From Prochilodus magdalenae (Eukaryota; Chordata; Actinopteri; Characiformes; Prochilodontidae): a stretch of DNA of 64,000 nt. Positions 44,380 to 56,800 of the stretch are shown here, one piece after another (the first letter of the stretch is position 1; the number at the start of each line of letters is the position of its first letter). The position numbers and the translations under genes were made by a program. The notes beneath the pieces were generated by a model. That model ran no database searches. It saw only the letters and a list, made by a program, of their open reading frames with translations, and was not told the DNA's origin. Location: contig JAMWET010007207.1 in assembly GCA_024036415.1 (NCBI GenBank), forward strand, positions 682,001 to 746,000, given 5' to 3'.

Positions 44380-46984
44380 GTATGTACACGTCACACTGAC
44401 CCTATAGAGGGTATGTATACAGCATTAGAACAGAAAAGTCATTTGTTATTTTTTCTGTAGACTTAAACTGTTTAGATTGGAAGCGGATATGGAGTTAAAC
44501 ATGACCTTTTGCTTTGGGCATATTTTAGGCAACGTGTATCCTTGTAGAATTATTAACACCACCTGCAAATGTTTTATGGACTTTGACTGAGCTTAGATTT
44601 GCATTAAAACTGCACTGATGTTTGACTTCTAAAGACTAAAAGGTTTCAGTTTGAGTCTGGAAAACCACAGCTTTGTGTCTAGTATGCTTTTCTTTTTTAA
44701 GTTGAAAGCTTTGGGGTCATTGGCTAAACTCTGGTTTTTAAGTGGTTTGTCCTAGTTGCAAATGCTGAGTACATAAAACAGAAAAACACAATTGGGCTAC
44801 TTCCTGTTTAATTAATGTGTTGGTCACACAAGTTCAAAAGTCTAAGGTCAAACTAGTCATCCCTAGGTTTCAAATAGTACATACAACACCAGGAAGCAGT
44901 AAATAAAAAATATGCACATTTTTGAGGTGCTTGAAACTGAGAAAGCCACACATCATTGAAAATTATAAAATAATAAAATGAATGTGCAAAATTAATCAGA
45001 TTAATCAGAACCAGAAAAAGTAATGGTCATAGAAAATTCAGAGTGAGCCGGACACAAACTAAAATGCGATAGTTATGCACTTAAGCAGGTTCATGCAGAG
45101 CATGCTTTCTGCTTTATTCTTATATTCCTACAACACAACCATCTGTGGATTTTCATGGCAAATCAGACATGATATTTCGAGATTCACCCTGAAGACCATG
45201 CAAATGTAACGCTTTTGATCAATGAGTTGTCCACGAAGTCACAGGATTCACATCTCTATCCGTGTATTCACACTCTTCCAGGACAGCCATGACTCTCAAT
45301 GAGAGCTCAGATCACATGTACAGGTACATGGTAGGGTTAGTTGTAATACAGGGTTACACTAAGCCCTCCAGAACAATAAGAGAACTTCCTAACTCTACAG
45401 TAAAATTTAATTTTTTTTGTTTTTTTTTGTCATGTAAATAAAATATATATCAGTTCAGCTTTCAAATAAACAATTAAATCGCATTTTTTGCTTAATACAC
45501 CAGTCAGCAGTAATATTAAAGCCACCTCCTTTTTTCTATACTTACTGTCCATTTAATTAGCTCCAATTACCTTATAGATACTCCTTGTAGTTCTACAATT
45601 ACAGACTGTAGTCCATCTGTTTCTCTTCATGCTTTGTTAGCCTCCTTTCAGTTTGTTGCTTAGGGTTCCTGTTCAATGGTCAGGACCACCACAGAGCAGG
45701 TATCATGTGTTTGGGGTATCATTCTCAGCACTGCAGTGACACGAATGTGGTGGTGCGGTACTTTTGGTTTAGTCTACAAAAGTGGATCAGACACAGCAGC
45801 GCTGCTGCCGGAGTGTTGAAACGCCTCAGTGTTGCTGCTGGGAGAATCGTCCACCAACCAAAACTATCCAGCCAACAGCATTGTGAGGGCATCGTCCTGT
45901 GACCACTGATGAAGGTCTAGATGATGGCCAACACAAACTCTGCAGCAGCACATGAGCTATCGTCTCTAACTGTACATCTACAAGGTGGAGCAGCAAGGTA
46001 TTAGTGTTTAAGTGAGTCCTGTAAATAATGCCTTCTCCATGGTGGTCCTGTAGAGGGTCCTGACCGTTGAGAAACAGGATGAAAAGGCATTAATAAAGTA
46101 TGCAGAGAAACAGATGGACTGCAGTCTGTAATTGTACTACTACAAAGTGCATCTCTATGGCAAATGAAGCCTATACAGTGGATAAGGAGTGTAGATGCAG
46201 GGAGGTGGTTTTAATGTAATGGCTGATCGGTTTATACTTGTGTGTATTCACGTTAGAAAGCTTGTCCGGTTTAAAAAGCGTAGCGCTGTATAAAAGGAAT
46301 TGTTTGTATCAGTTTATCAGGTTTTTAGCAAAAGTTACAGCTAGCTATACCATCTGTTGGCACCTGCAGTGTTTAAATGGTAGGTGCAAGAAAGTTTTGG
46401 TTTTTCATTCGTAGCCCACATGAGCAGGTTGGCTTTGTTCCAAAAACATGAATCTGTCTTGCATGCCTCAAAGAATAATTTAGCAAAAACAAAATGTTAG
46501 GTTGTGCCCCGCTATGTGCTACTCAGAATACACATTCAGTGTGCCTGGTATGCAGTTATATGCGTGACGTGGGTGACTCAATCATTTTCATAGTCTAAAT
46601 AAGTTCACGCTTTCTCATCTGAGAAATTTCTTTCACTCATTTTAATGCAAAATTAATGATTTTTTGCTGAATGTTACATATTGGGGGGGAAAAAATAAAA
46701 CATGACGTCCTGTGCGAAAGTTTCAGCCTTTTTGCAAATCGAATTGTGCACTACAGTTTCCAGCAAAATGCTTTTTAAGTTTGTACTCTGTAGAGGATGT
46801 ATTTTCATTATGGTATCAATATAAAATGTAATTTGACTGAATTTGAATTTGAGAGAGTTTGTAATATGCAGCAGGATTATGACATTATGACCTTATCTGT
46901 GTGGGGTCACTGCATGAGGGGACAAAGTGTTTAAGCTATGTAGTGGTAAAGCAGTGGTCTTTCAGATGACCTCATGCTTCTTAA

Positions 46985-47071
<87 letters not shown>

Positions 47072-50000
47072 AGTGGTCTCTCAGTAGTCTGATGTGTTCT
47101 TCTTTGCATACTCTGTATCTCGTAGGACCGCTGCGTGTTGTCGTTGTGGTGCTTCTCGTGGGCTTGACATGGCTTCTGGCAAGCTCCATACTAGGGGGAG
47201 ATGGCAACTCTGTGGTGAAGATTTTCTTTACCGGTGAGCAGTTTGCTGTTTCAGGTCAAAGGAGATTTTCTTTCTCTTTGGGGAGGCAATGGGCCAGTTC
47301 TATAAATCATTTAAAATAAGTACAAAGACAACCAACCAGCTGGCTATCTAAGAAATGTTATTAAAAAATGTATGGCCTTTTTGAAATGAATGCCTGCAAC
47401 ATGATTTAGAAAAGTAGTTTAAAGAAAAGAAATTGCTGTTTGTTTAGTGCCAACATGCTACTTGAGTGCTTTGCATAATCAATCATAGGCAGGTTTGCTA
47501 CTGTTTTGCGTTTTGTTGTGCATTACTAATTTTTAGCACAAAACTTTTGCCAATTTTACTCAACAATAATTCTAACTTGTTGCTGTGGTTACATAGTGAA
47601 GTTTTGAGGTTAAATTTTTTTTTGTCATATTGCGTGATCCACAGGTGCACAGGAGGAACCAACTCAAGGTATGAAAAAGTACTGGTTTATTATTATTATT
47701 ATTATCATTATTATTATTATTATTTTCTGATTATAGCATTGTTTTGTGACTAATATGATTTGGTTTATCCTAGAACCGAGGCCACGCAGATTTAAGTGTG
47801 GACTTTCTGCCCCATGTCCTCCGAAACACCTTGCATTCCGTTTAGTCTCTGGAGCTGCCAATGTTATTGGCCCCAAAATCTGTCTGGAGGATAAAATGTA
47901 AGCCAATGAAGATTGGTCAGTCTGTCTGTCTGTCTGTGTCTTTCTATTCAACTTTCCAGCTTTCCATTTTCAAAATTTCATCTTTTCATATTTTTTTTTT
48001 TTTTTCATTTCCATCATTACCAGCTTCTCATTGGGAGCATGATGCAAGTATGCATTACTTTCTGTTTCCGCCACGTCTGTGTGTTGTTTCCGACTCTATT
48101 GCATGTTGTCTTTGTGCTGCTGTGGCCAACATCCTGAACTGCTTTAGGGAGTAAAGTGTATTAGACTTATCTTTTTGTCTTTTTTTCCAGGCTTGTCAGC
48201 AGTGTCAAGAACAATGTTGGGAGAGGACTGAATGTTGCACTAGTAAATGGTAACATGCCTGTATTTTTTTTTGTGCAGGAATGTGATACGTGATGAAGAT
48301 GTAGTATAAAAATTCAGAATTTCATATAAAAAGATCATTTCATAAAAATAAGATTTTTTAAAACTCCAATTTAGTTAAACAGTTCTTTTTAAGTTCTGAT
48401 TTGTCAAATATGACATTATCTATAATTTCTACACTCTCAAGCTTCTTAGTTCTGAAAACAGCAGCATTTATAGAAATAATATGCATACCGTAACAGTGGT
48501 GATGGAGCAGCCCAGAATAATTTTGGTAACACTTTACATTAGGTATTGACTAACTAACATAAAGTAATTTTAGTAGTTTTAGTACAGTGTATGTATGCTA
48601 TTTTGTGGAATGTAACCTGTAGACTCTTCAGAATTATGATTTGTGAATTATATGATATGATATGAATTATGAGTTGTATGATTTCACAATACAGTAAAGT
48701 TATATATTAAAATAATTTTAAATGTAAAAATACTAAAAACAAAACCAAATTGCTATACACCAAAATTTTAGATTACATCATGTAATCAGTGAGCCCAGAT
48801 GCTTTTAATGTGTAGTTAACTGCTCAAACTTTCTTTTTTTTCAGGGGTCTCTGGTGAGCTTTTGGAAACGAAAGCATTTGACATGTGGGAAGGAGGTGTG
48901 TTTCTGTTGTACTACTAATATTAAAACACTTAGCTGCCGGTATATAATCTGATAGGTTATAAAAACGTCAGTATCTGTTTTTGTATTGGTTATCGGTACT
49001 GACTACTGTGACTACGTGATAACAGTGGTTACTTTGCTGTGGGTTCTACTGTAGGGTCTGCAGTAGATGTGTGGTGGTGTGTTTTTTTTTTTTTGTTGTT
49101 GTTTTTTTTTTAAGCCAATATTTTTAAAAAGTATTTTTTTAAAAATCATCTGAGACAAATAGTGCTCTCATCTAGTACGTTTTATTATTAATATGGTGTA
49201 TTTCCACCTGGAAGTCACATTGTTAAAGGTTGGTCTAACCATCTTCATCCTCCTTTACAGACGTGTCTGATCTGCTGAAGTTTCTCAGACCTCTCCATGA
49301 AGGAACCTTAGTACTTGTGGCTTCTTTTGATGATCCAGCCACCAAGTAAGGTCCCATAAATCTTCTGCACAATCTAACTTAAATCAGGTTTACTCCCCTC
49401 TGTACCAATCAATGTAAAGAAACTGTGACGTCAATTTGCAGAATCTCTTTGTGGTTTTGTTTGTGTTGTTCTTGAATTAATAGCTGGCTAAACTGTGGCT
49501 TGCAGGTTGAACGATGAAGCGCGCCGGCTATTCGAGGAGCTGGGCAGCTCAGCAGTAAAGGAACTGGCCTTTAGGGACAGCTGGGTGTTTGTAGGAGCCA
49601 AAGGCATAGAGAACAAAAGCCCATTTGAGCAGGTATGATTGTCCTGCGAAATGTTGAAATTGTTTATGCACTGTGTTCGGTATCCTCTTGAATAAATTCT
49701 GATATATGCTGCTATTATAGTAAACAACATTTAGGATGTCATAATGTATATCTAAATCCAGAGGATACAAAGAGTAACCTAAAACAGTCCTCCACTGAAA
49801 CTGCTGCAGTGAGGTAATGAAAATATATTATTACTTGGCATCTTTTAGAAGAGGACAAATCCATCAGAAATTTGCAGAAGTAGATGTGCAGTGCTGTACA
49901 AAAGCCCGGAACAGAAACTTGCTGCTGTTGTCTGAACAGTGGGCTGGCCACAGCAGAGTTCAGACCTCAACGTCATTGAGCTTTTTTAAGGTTACCTGGA

Positions 50001-51670
50001 TTGTGGGAAAAAGCTAACCCAACTTTAACTTCGGTTCTTTGTAAGCCAACTTTAAACTTCAAGGCAAATTCTCTATTAAATGTGTTTTGCAGCTTTTTAT
50101 TAAAACCCTGAGGGATGAATAACTTAGTGGCTGTCTTGACTAGAAAGAAACAACATAAGGAAGTTTGGCCTTTGCACAGTACTGTGTATGTGGTGTGTTT
50201 TATCCTGACGCAGAGAAATTAATACCTTGTCCAGAAAAGTGCCACAGAATGCATTTATTCAGAATCTAATAATAATAATAATAATGGGTTAATAATGTAT
50301 AGTGTCTTTCTCATACCCAGCGACTCTCACAGTTTATGGGGAGAAAAGAAATATAATAAGTAAAGGTTTTCTGAGAAGAGGTTTTTTTTTTTTTTTTTTT
50401 AAACTGGGCTTTAAAGATGAAAAGTGAGGGGGAAGAGCGAATAGATGAAGGTAAGAAGTTCCAGAGGGTTAGGGCAGCAACACAAAAGGACCTGCCACCT
50501 CTAGAGGACAGCCTGAATCTACTAACAGACAGAATATCAGAGTCAGAGGACCTACAAGTGTAGACAAATCAGTAGGTGCGAGTCTATGCAAGGGTATAAG
50601 GGTCAGCTTATAGCTGATGTCTACCCAGGAGGTATGTGAATACTGCCAGGGTGAAAAATGGCCAGATTCCATTTGACTTGCCTATTGGCTAGTCTATAGT
50701 GAGACAATATCAACATCAATACAGAGTAAATTAAAGTTGTTAGCTTGCAGTTTAAGATGAGCTGGTTTAACTGTCAGACAGTGGATACAATCACACAGCA
50801 TGGCTGGTACTTACCGGTTGGGGTTGTGATGCTAATAAAGCAGGAACTGTTAGCCTCTTCAGTGTTAAATGTTGAGTGAAACTGCTCCATACTGTCCGAG
50901 GTTTGAGAAACTGGATGGAGTGAAATGTGCAGAGCACACGATCGACTTGTCCGGGATGTTATTGCAAATGTGGGAGCTGACATTGGCCTACTATTCATCA
51001 GCTTGTGTGCCACGGTTACATTCTACACTCTGAACAAGCTGTAGCATTTAAAGTAGAACAGATCTTTCAATTAGGAACTGGCAAATAGGAAGCCAACTTC
51101 AGCCTTGTTTAAAGATCGACTGCAGGAATGCCTGCTGACAGTTCCAGTCAAGGCAGAAGGACTGCCTTCACAATGCCTTCACAGCCTGGAATGTGAGACT
51201 TCTCCACATATTTCACCATTTTCACTCCTTTTGCTCCATTGTTGTTTCATTGTGCTAGAATTTTTGGAAAGTATAAATATTAATCACGAGTCGAAACTGT
51301 TATGTAACTGTTTAGGTTTCACTGTCCCCTTTTAGAAATGCAGGATTGGTGTTTGAGGTTCACAGCATGCCAGTCTTATATACTGAACTCTCTGTGGTCA
51401 GCTATGACTATTCTTTTTGTTCTGCGGCACCTTTAACGGACTCTAATGGCTGCAAATGAACTAAATGAAAGTGGGATCTTAGACATTTGTGCAGTACTGT
51501 AGCTAAGTAAATGCAATGTGTTAATCCACCTAAACCCTCTCCTCCCTTTTCTCTTTCTCTTTTTTTTCCAGCGAATGAAGAACAGCAAAACAAGTAATAA
51601 ATATGAGGGCTGGCCTGAGTCTTTGGAGATGGATGGCTGCATTCCTCTACGTGCCCCGTTGGAAAGCTAA
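44367..51670 (+). CDS. fam3a: FAM3A (FAM3 metabolism-regulating signalling molecule A), 9 coding exons
   Basis: Member of the FAM3 family, cytokine-like proteins with a GG domain. FAM3A itself has been linked to mitochondrial ATP production and insulin-related signalling. Coding exons: 44367-44379, 47126-47233, 47645-47668, 47774-47897, 48191-48249, 48845-48895, 49261-49345, 49506-49632, 51572-51670. All phases close and give 229 residues (human FAM3A has 230). Residues 6-27 form a hydrophobic signal or anchor segment ([14 protein letters not shown]). Four cysteines at 57, 63, 85 and 220 match the conserved FAM3 set. Core motifs: [80 protein letters not shown]. The gene runs divergently from idh3g. 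Ortholog choice of A over B, C or D rests on the MRLAGPLR start and the [13 protein letters not shown] tail. Confidence 0.95.
45500..46231. mobile_element. Foldback inverted-repeat element, copy 2
   Basis: The left arm ACCAGTCAGCAGTAATATTA continues to GCCACCTCC. The right arm, read in reverse, is ACCGATCAGCCATTACATTA and continues to ACCACCTCC. Inner arms pair again through TAGTTCTACAATTACAGACT and its reverse near 46115-46140. The middle differs from copy 1 and is longer, with AGTGGATCAGACACAGCAGC. It lies inside a fam3a intron. Confidence 0.7.
46987..47069. repeat. (GT)n microsatellite
   Basis: About 41 uninterrupted GT units, 56 bases upstream of the fam3a exon that starts at 47126. Confidence 0.97.
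47126..47233 (+). CDS. fam3a: fam3a coding exon 2, hydrophobic segment
   Basis: Acceptor TCTCGTAG; donor ACCG then GTGAGC. It encodes [20 protein letters not shown] and on to KIFFT. Confidence 0.93.
47645..47668 (+). CDS. fam3a: fam3a coding exon 3, 24 nt
   Basis: Acceptor GATCCACAG; donor CAAG then GTATGA. It encodes AQEEPTQ with split Gly and Glu codons at its ends. This lies in the variable linker between the membrane segment and the folded domain. The phase (1 in, 1 out) fits both neighbours. Confidence 0.75.
47774..47897 (+). CDS. fam3a: fam3a coding exon 4
   Basis: Acceptor TTATCCTAG; donor AAAAT then GTAAGC. It encodes [20 protein letters not shown] through KICLEDK, with Cys57, Cys63 and Cys85. 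Confidence 0.95.
48191..48249 (+). CDS. fam3a: fam3a coding exon 5
   Basis: Acceptor TTTTTTCCAG; donor AATG then GTAACA. It encodes [19 protein letters not shown]. Confidence 0.95.
48845..48895 (+). CDS. fam3a: fam3a coding exon 6
   Basis: Acceptor TTTTTTTCAG; donor GGAG then GTGTGT (a weaker donor). It encodes [17 protein letters not shown]. Confidence 0.94.
49261..49345 (+). CDS. fam3a: fam3a coding exon 7
   Basis: Acceptor CTTTACAG; donor ACCAA then GTAAGG. It encodes [20 protein letters not shown] and on to DDPAT. Confidence 0.95.
49506..49632 (+). CDS. fam3a: fam3a coding exon 8
   Basis: Acceptor GCTTGCAG; donor GAGCAG then GTATGA. It encodes [20 protein letters not shown] through [11 protein letters not shown]. 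Confidence 0.95.
49633..51571. other. Last fam3a intron, contents unassigned
   Basis: About 1.9 kb. It has an (AAT)n tract at about 50268-50286, a T-run at about 50383-50400, and repeat-like but unassigned sequence at 50400-51200. No exon seen. The acceptor at 51572 is preceded by a long pyrimidine run. Confidence 0.5.
51572..51670 (+). CDS. fam3a: fam3a last coding exon, stop codon
   Basis: Acceptor TTTTTTCCAG. It encodes [20 protein letters not shown] through [12 protein letters not shown], then TAA at 51668-51670. Confidence 0.95.
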   Translation, partial: RMKNSKTSNKYEGWPESLEMDGCIPLRAPLES

Positions 51671-52458
51671 TCTTTCCCAGGGACACTGAAACTAAAATGT
51701 CATAACATTCACTAACATGATGCTTCATCAACGACCAAAGTGACTCTGTTACAGTCGGGGTGAACGTCTGGATCATGAAACTACCTAAATGGTCTCCTGA
51801 CTGAAAGTCTCTTGAAGGATTTTGTTGGTTCCTACAGAAGGTCCTAGCTCTGCTGTTGAATTAGGAAGGGCAGTGAATGCATTGCTTCTGCATGTGAGTA
51901 AATGGAAAAGGGAACAAACAATAGAGCTAGTCTAGATAAATGTGAGAATCAGCTGAAGTGTTTTAAGTGTACAAAAAAGTATCTCATGAAGGTTGAAGAC
52001 CGTATATACCTAACAGATGGCTCAACACTAATATATGTGTCAGTCTGGGTTGAAATGGTGATTTCAGCTCTGTTTTCTATTTTTTAAGTGTTTTATTAAG
52101 TAAGTTTTATTTAATGTGTAATGAATCTGTGCCTCTGATAACCTATGACTCCCAAAGTACATTTGAAAATCTGCTAGTGTACTGACATTTGAATTAACCA
52201 TTAGGGAGAGCTACTGCTATGCAATAATGTGTGGTTTGCTTGTTTTTGATGAAGTCTTAGTGTGATGGCTAATGCTTGAAGAATGTACCTACTTTTCAGG
52301 AAGCGTGGCTCATATCTTGTGTGGATGGTCATGCAAAACTCATTGACGTGTGTGTTTGAAACACCGAGATTATGATTTAGCTTTCTGGATATTTTTGTCT
52401 CATTTTATAGTCAGTAGAGGAGGATGAGTGTATGATGGACTTAAGGTGGGACTGATGC

Positions 52459-52464
52459 AATAAA
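52459..52464 (+). terminator. fam3a: Poly(A) signal of fam3a
   Basis: AATAAA, 788 bases after the stop codon, with no earlier canonical copy noticed. This predicts a ~0.8 kb 3' untranslated region ending near 52480. Confidence 0.75.
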
Positions 52465-52480
52465 ATATGAAAGCGCCATT

Positions 52481-53280
52481 ACATGGACTCAGACGCCTCT
52501 TCTTCAACGCCAAAGAGAATCGTGACTTGCAGTTTCGAGTTCAGTAACTCTTCCAAGCACCATGGACAGCGGCATTGGCCAGTCATGCGCACTAGAGGGC
52601 GATGTGGACGCATAAATTCTTAGTAGCATGATCTAAAAATGGCAAGCTCTGTATGTGTGTATTAAGACCTGCCATAAATGAACTCTGTCTGAACTCGACA
52701 TAGGTGCTGAATCATTGCAGTTTAGTTGATCTTTTGACTGGTGTAGTGATGGTGGCTGCAATAATGGCTGTGTAAGGTTGCAGTAATATTCTGATATAAA
52801 TGTATAAAGTAAAACAACGAGCCTAATTTCCTTTTTTGTATAAGCTATGAATAAGGAGACATCAATAATTACTACATCAATATTATCATAACGTTATTGT
52901 GAAATACTATGTTTTTGTACGTGTTCAACGCTCAAAATCTGCTCAATAACAATGTTCGATTTGTGAACGATTCATCCGATTCGCCAGTGCAGTTGAATCA
53001 AACTCTTTGTTTCTAGCTTTTGCAAAATGTTTACCACTATGTAAATATCAATTCACAACTAAACGTCGTAAACCGCCAGCTTATGAAGTCCCGCACGTAA
53101 TATGTTACGTTTCCTCTTTTTTAGTGAATTAGCATTACAAGTCTGACTCAATTACAGAGTCGAATCACATTGTAGACGGAGGAGATGAGAACGAAACTGA
53201 ATTAGGGAATCAAGGAATCGCTAAATCGGTTTGATTCACTGAAACGGACAGTTGGAAGGAATCGGTTCTGTAAATCGATC
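52481..53280. other. Intergenic with GAATC/GATTC-rich block
   Basis: No gene. From about 52960 to 53280 it carries many GATTC/GAATC words in both orientations (GAACGATTCATCCGATTCGC, GAATCGCTAAATCGGTTTGA), like the block at 38990-39235. It leads directly into the CpG-rich first exon region. Confidence 0.5.
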
Positions 53281-53860
53281 TCCACATCCTACAGTCGCGT
53301 GCTCAGAGCGCGCGACCCCGCGTGGCCACACAAAGGCGGCAGAGACACTCTCTCCCTCTCTCTATCTCTCGCTCTCTCTCTCTTTCTCTCTCTCACAGCG
53401 TCTCAGCACCTTGAGTCCGCGAGACATGAGGAGAGGAGACACGGAGCGCGGACACTGCTGCCCGAGCGCCGATACGGACTGACATACGGTCCCCCTGTGA
53501 AGCGCGACGAAGACGACGTGGAAAATAATTATGCTTTCGGCGGCCGCGCGCATCAAAACGACAAAACCAGCGGCAGCACCGTTTTTTCTCCGGTCTCCCG
53601 CATCAGAGTCCGTGCGAGTGGAGGATTTGGAGACAAGGATTTAACGGCGACGCGTAAACGAAGGGAGCTAAGCGTTTCTAGCCAAGGAATAGGCGTGTTG
53701 TTCCGTTTGAGCCGTTTAATCCTGCGTGTTGAATGTTTAACGGAAGGCTTGAATCGCCGAGGCTTTGAAATGTTCAGGAATACATAAACGGTCCGCTCGA
53801 GACCCGGCTGGCCGCAGAGGTACACACAGAGCGGACGACAGAGAAAGATGCCTCATACCG
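53281..53860 (+). promoter_or_regulatory. CpG island with probable first exon of an unidentified gene
   Basis: The stretch is rich in CG dinucleotides (GAGCGCGCGACCCCGCGTGG, GGCGGCCGCGCGCATC) and carries a CT-rich run at about 53349-53395, as seen at many vertebrate 5' ends. Short upstream reading frames start at ATGs near 53426 (18 codons) and 53530 (37 codons). The exon appears to end at a GTGAGT donor at 53861. A 162-codon open frame through the island is probably a by-product of CpG richness. Confidence 0.6.
53848..53860 (+). CDS. Possible 13-nt coding start of an unidentified gene
   Basis: ATGCCTCATACCG, followed directly by GTGAGTAT. The context AAGATGC has the favourable A at -3. It would encode MPHT and the first base of a fifth codon, with the rest of the gene beyond the window or in exons I did not find. 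I do not recognise the gene. An equally possible reading is that this ATG is untranslated and the true start is in a later exon. Confidence 0.35.
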
Positions 53861-56800
53861 GTGAGTATAGGAGCAGTTTTCCTCAGAAACGGTAAACGTG
53901 GCTTATCTGTGAGGGCGTTTTCGGTTTATCCCATTAACGTTACTGTTTAAATACAACCGTGCCTCACTGTCGCGCAGGAGCCCCAGGCTAACGTTAGCCG
54001 GCTAACTCGCTAACGCCGACAAGGTGCTGAAATGTTTTTACTGGCGAGTGCGGCGGTGTTTGTTTGTCTTCGCTGCTTGGGAGCCTTTATTCCTCTGGTT
54101 CCTCTTTCACCTCAGCCCCTAGGCTGTCCTTGTATTCAGGTAAATTACACCTCGTGTTGTCATACGGTTCGTTTCAGAGACCGTAGCCGTGGTCAGGTAG
54201 TCCGTGAGAATTTACGTTCGCCTGTGAATAAGGACAACAGAGAGCCGCCTGAGGGCTGGACCCGTGACCGGCGGGGGCTAGCAGAGCTAACCTCCCGGCC
54301 ACTGTCATACAAACCGACCGTCTGTTTTCTCTCTGATGTTTATCAGCAGGTTGTGCTGTTTTTTTTAGACCACGCTGACTGACCGTAGTTCTCCTGAGTG
54401 CAGTAAAATCTAACCAAGCAGTTTATAGGCCCTCTGTGGCACGTGTGATAGTAATTATCCGTTTAAAGTGAAACATCTCGGTGTGTCAAAATGTTGACTG
54501 ATTCGGTCTCTCAGGGTGTCTGATGTGAAATGGTTCTTTGTGGAGAAGCTTATAGGCAGGTTTCGTTACAGTGGTAGTGATGTCTACAACACAAAAACAG
54601 ACCATTGATTTCTTATCCTGAACCACCAGTCAGTCTGGGTTCATATGTGTAGTGTTGGTTGGATACAGTTGTAGGTTGTTTTGCACTACAGCCAACGGCA
54701 TGTATCCATTTACCATGAATGGATTAAAGTACATTTAAGATCAAACTTTCATAAGACAATGCGCCCGACATCACGCAATGTGTGCTTTCTGTGAGGGGGG
54801 CTTTCAGAGGCATTAAATTCTTCAGACGTCTGGTTCCCATCACCACCACTGTGAACCATCTTGACTGTACAGTTTTCTCTAGAGTGGAGCATTGCATGTC
54901 CATCCACCCTGAAAGACTTAGTTGGCTTCTCACCTGTTAAATTTTGTAGAGGTTTTGAAAAATTGGTGGAGCTCCCCTTTACTCTATGGTTTTTGCTTGA
55001 TGAACATAACTGCAGTAAAATCACATCAAACGTCGAAACTGTGACCCTTGACTGACACAGTGAAATGAAGTGTGCAGTGCTAAGAGGCTCCATGTTGCAT
55101 GAGTTGATAAAATCACTTGGAGCTCATTTTGGGATTAAGCTACAGCTGCAGTAGTAAAGCCACTTTGGAAATCTGTAATCCAGGTTCATTGTGTGGCACG
55201 GCTGACTAAAACAATCCCAACTGGATTATGTGGTCACAAGCCCAGAGCCCAGCAAACGTAAGGTAAGGGTGTTAGATAATGTGGCTCTGTTGCAGTGAGT
55301 GAGTTAGTGGGTATAGTACTCACTATCACATGGCTGACCTGGACCGGGCGACAGAGTCGCTCATGTTTGGGGTCTGGGTCTATCCAAATAGGAAGGGCAT
55401 TGTGCCCCAGACTCTTCCATTGCTTTTGTGTGAAAAGCTCACATCCAGTCTGCATCGTGAACACAGGGGAAAGGGGCATGTGCCAGACTTTCATCAGAAG
55501 TGACATCCACCATTCATTGGATTGCAAATGGGCCTGGGGGACCTATTGTTCTTGTATTTGGGCTAATGTAAACTGCAGACGACATCATTTCCTAGCTATA
55601 AATGAACAGTTCTAATTACTTTTGGGTGAAAAGTTTACGATTTAAAACATGAATGAACTTCTGTCTTTCTTTTTCTCTCGTTTTGTTGGGTAGTAATAAT
55701 GGGTGTCATGATTTGACATCAACAATACTGACAATTTCCTCAAGATGGACAAGGATTAACCCATTTAAACTGTTCCCTAAATAAACTATATAGGACGGCC
55801 ACAGTTCACCTGTAATCCAAACTTCAGACGAGTTAGGGCATAAATTTGGTAGCTTGAAGATGTGATCAAGACTTGAGAGTAGGGCTTAGCCAGCTGGCCA
55901 GAACACTTGTCGTTTGTTTTTCATACCTTGTTTTGCTTTTTTTTCCTCAATATTGCGATATGAAAAACTGCAGGCATTTTCACCAGATAACTGAACAGCT
56001 CTATCCAAAATACTTTATTATTCTAGAGGGATTGGGATGGACTTGTAGGGAGAGCATCTGCGTAAAAAAAAATAATAATAATAATAAAGATTTTTTTAGT
56101 CTTGAGTCAAAGAGAAGAGATAAATGATTTGGGAAGAATATCTATTGCGATTGCTCTGATCAGTATTGCGACTGTGATTTAAATTATTTTCTGGGAACTG
56201 AAGTCCAGGCCTGTTACTTGATCAGAGCAAGGCCAGAGCATCCCCTTCCTCAGTTAGCTGTAGTCGTGATGCCACAGTATATAGTTGTCTAGCTGCCTCT
56301 GATTGGCCGAACTCATCTACAGACATTTTACAAGCTCTGGTATTATCTTTCCCATATAAGACACGAATAAGATAGATAAATTAGAAGCTCTTGCAATTTT
56401 AGCAATAGTGAGTGCAAACCGGAACTAAGTTTCAACTCATCGAACACAAAAGTAGGTGAGCACTGGGACTACTCTTCTCTCTGAAACTCTTCTTCTCTTT
56501 TAGATTAGTCATTGAAAATGAGAAATGCGCATAAAATTTTTTGCATGGCATGTTCAATTAAATTTGGCTTACTTAATGCTGCACATTGTTCATCAATATA
56601 ACTGTGTGCCTGTGCACAATGTAACGATACCGAAACAATATTTTGTGCAGTCCTGACCTGATTCTAAGTGTTTTAAACTTCTAATGTTTTTTATCAAAAG
56701 TTTATAAAGTGAATTACCAGTATAGAAAGTCATTTACCGCTTTACAAAAATGCGCAGATTTACAGAAATATGTGTTTCAGATGTGTAAGCAAAGGTCAGA

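Noticed and set aside
53299..53787. 162-codon plus-strand open frame in the CpG island
   Set aside because: It begins at GTG rather than ATG and crosses a CT-rich run. Stop codons are rare in such GC-rich DNA. It is better explained as 5' untranslated sequence.
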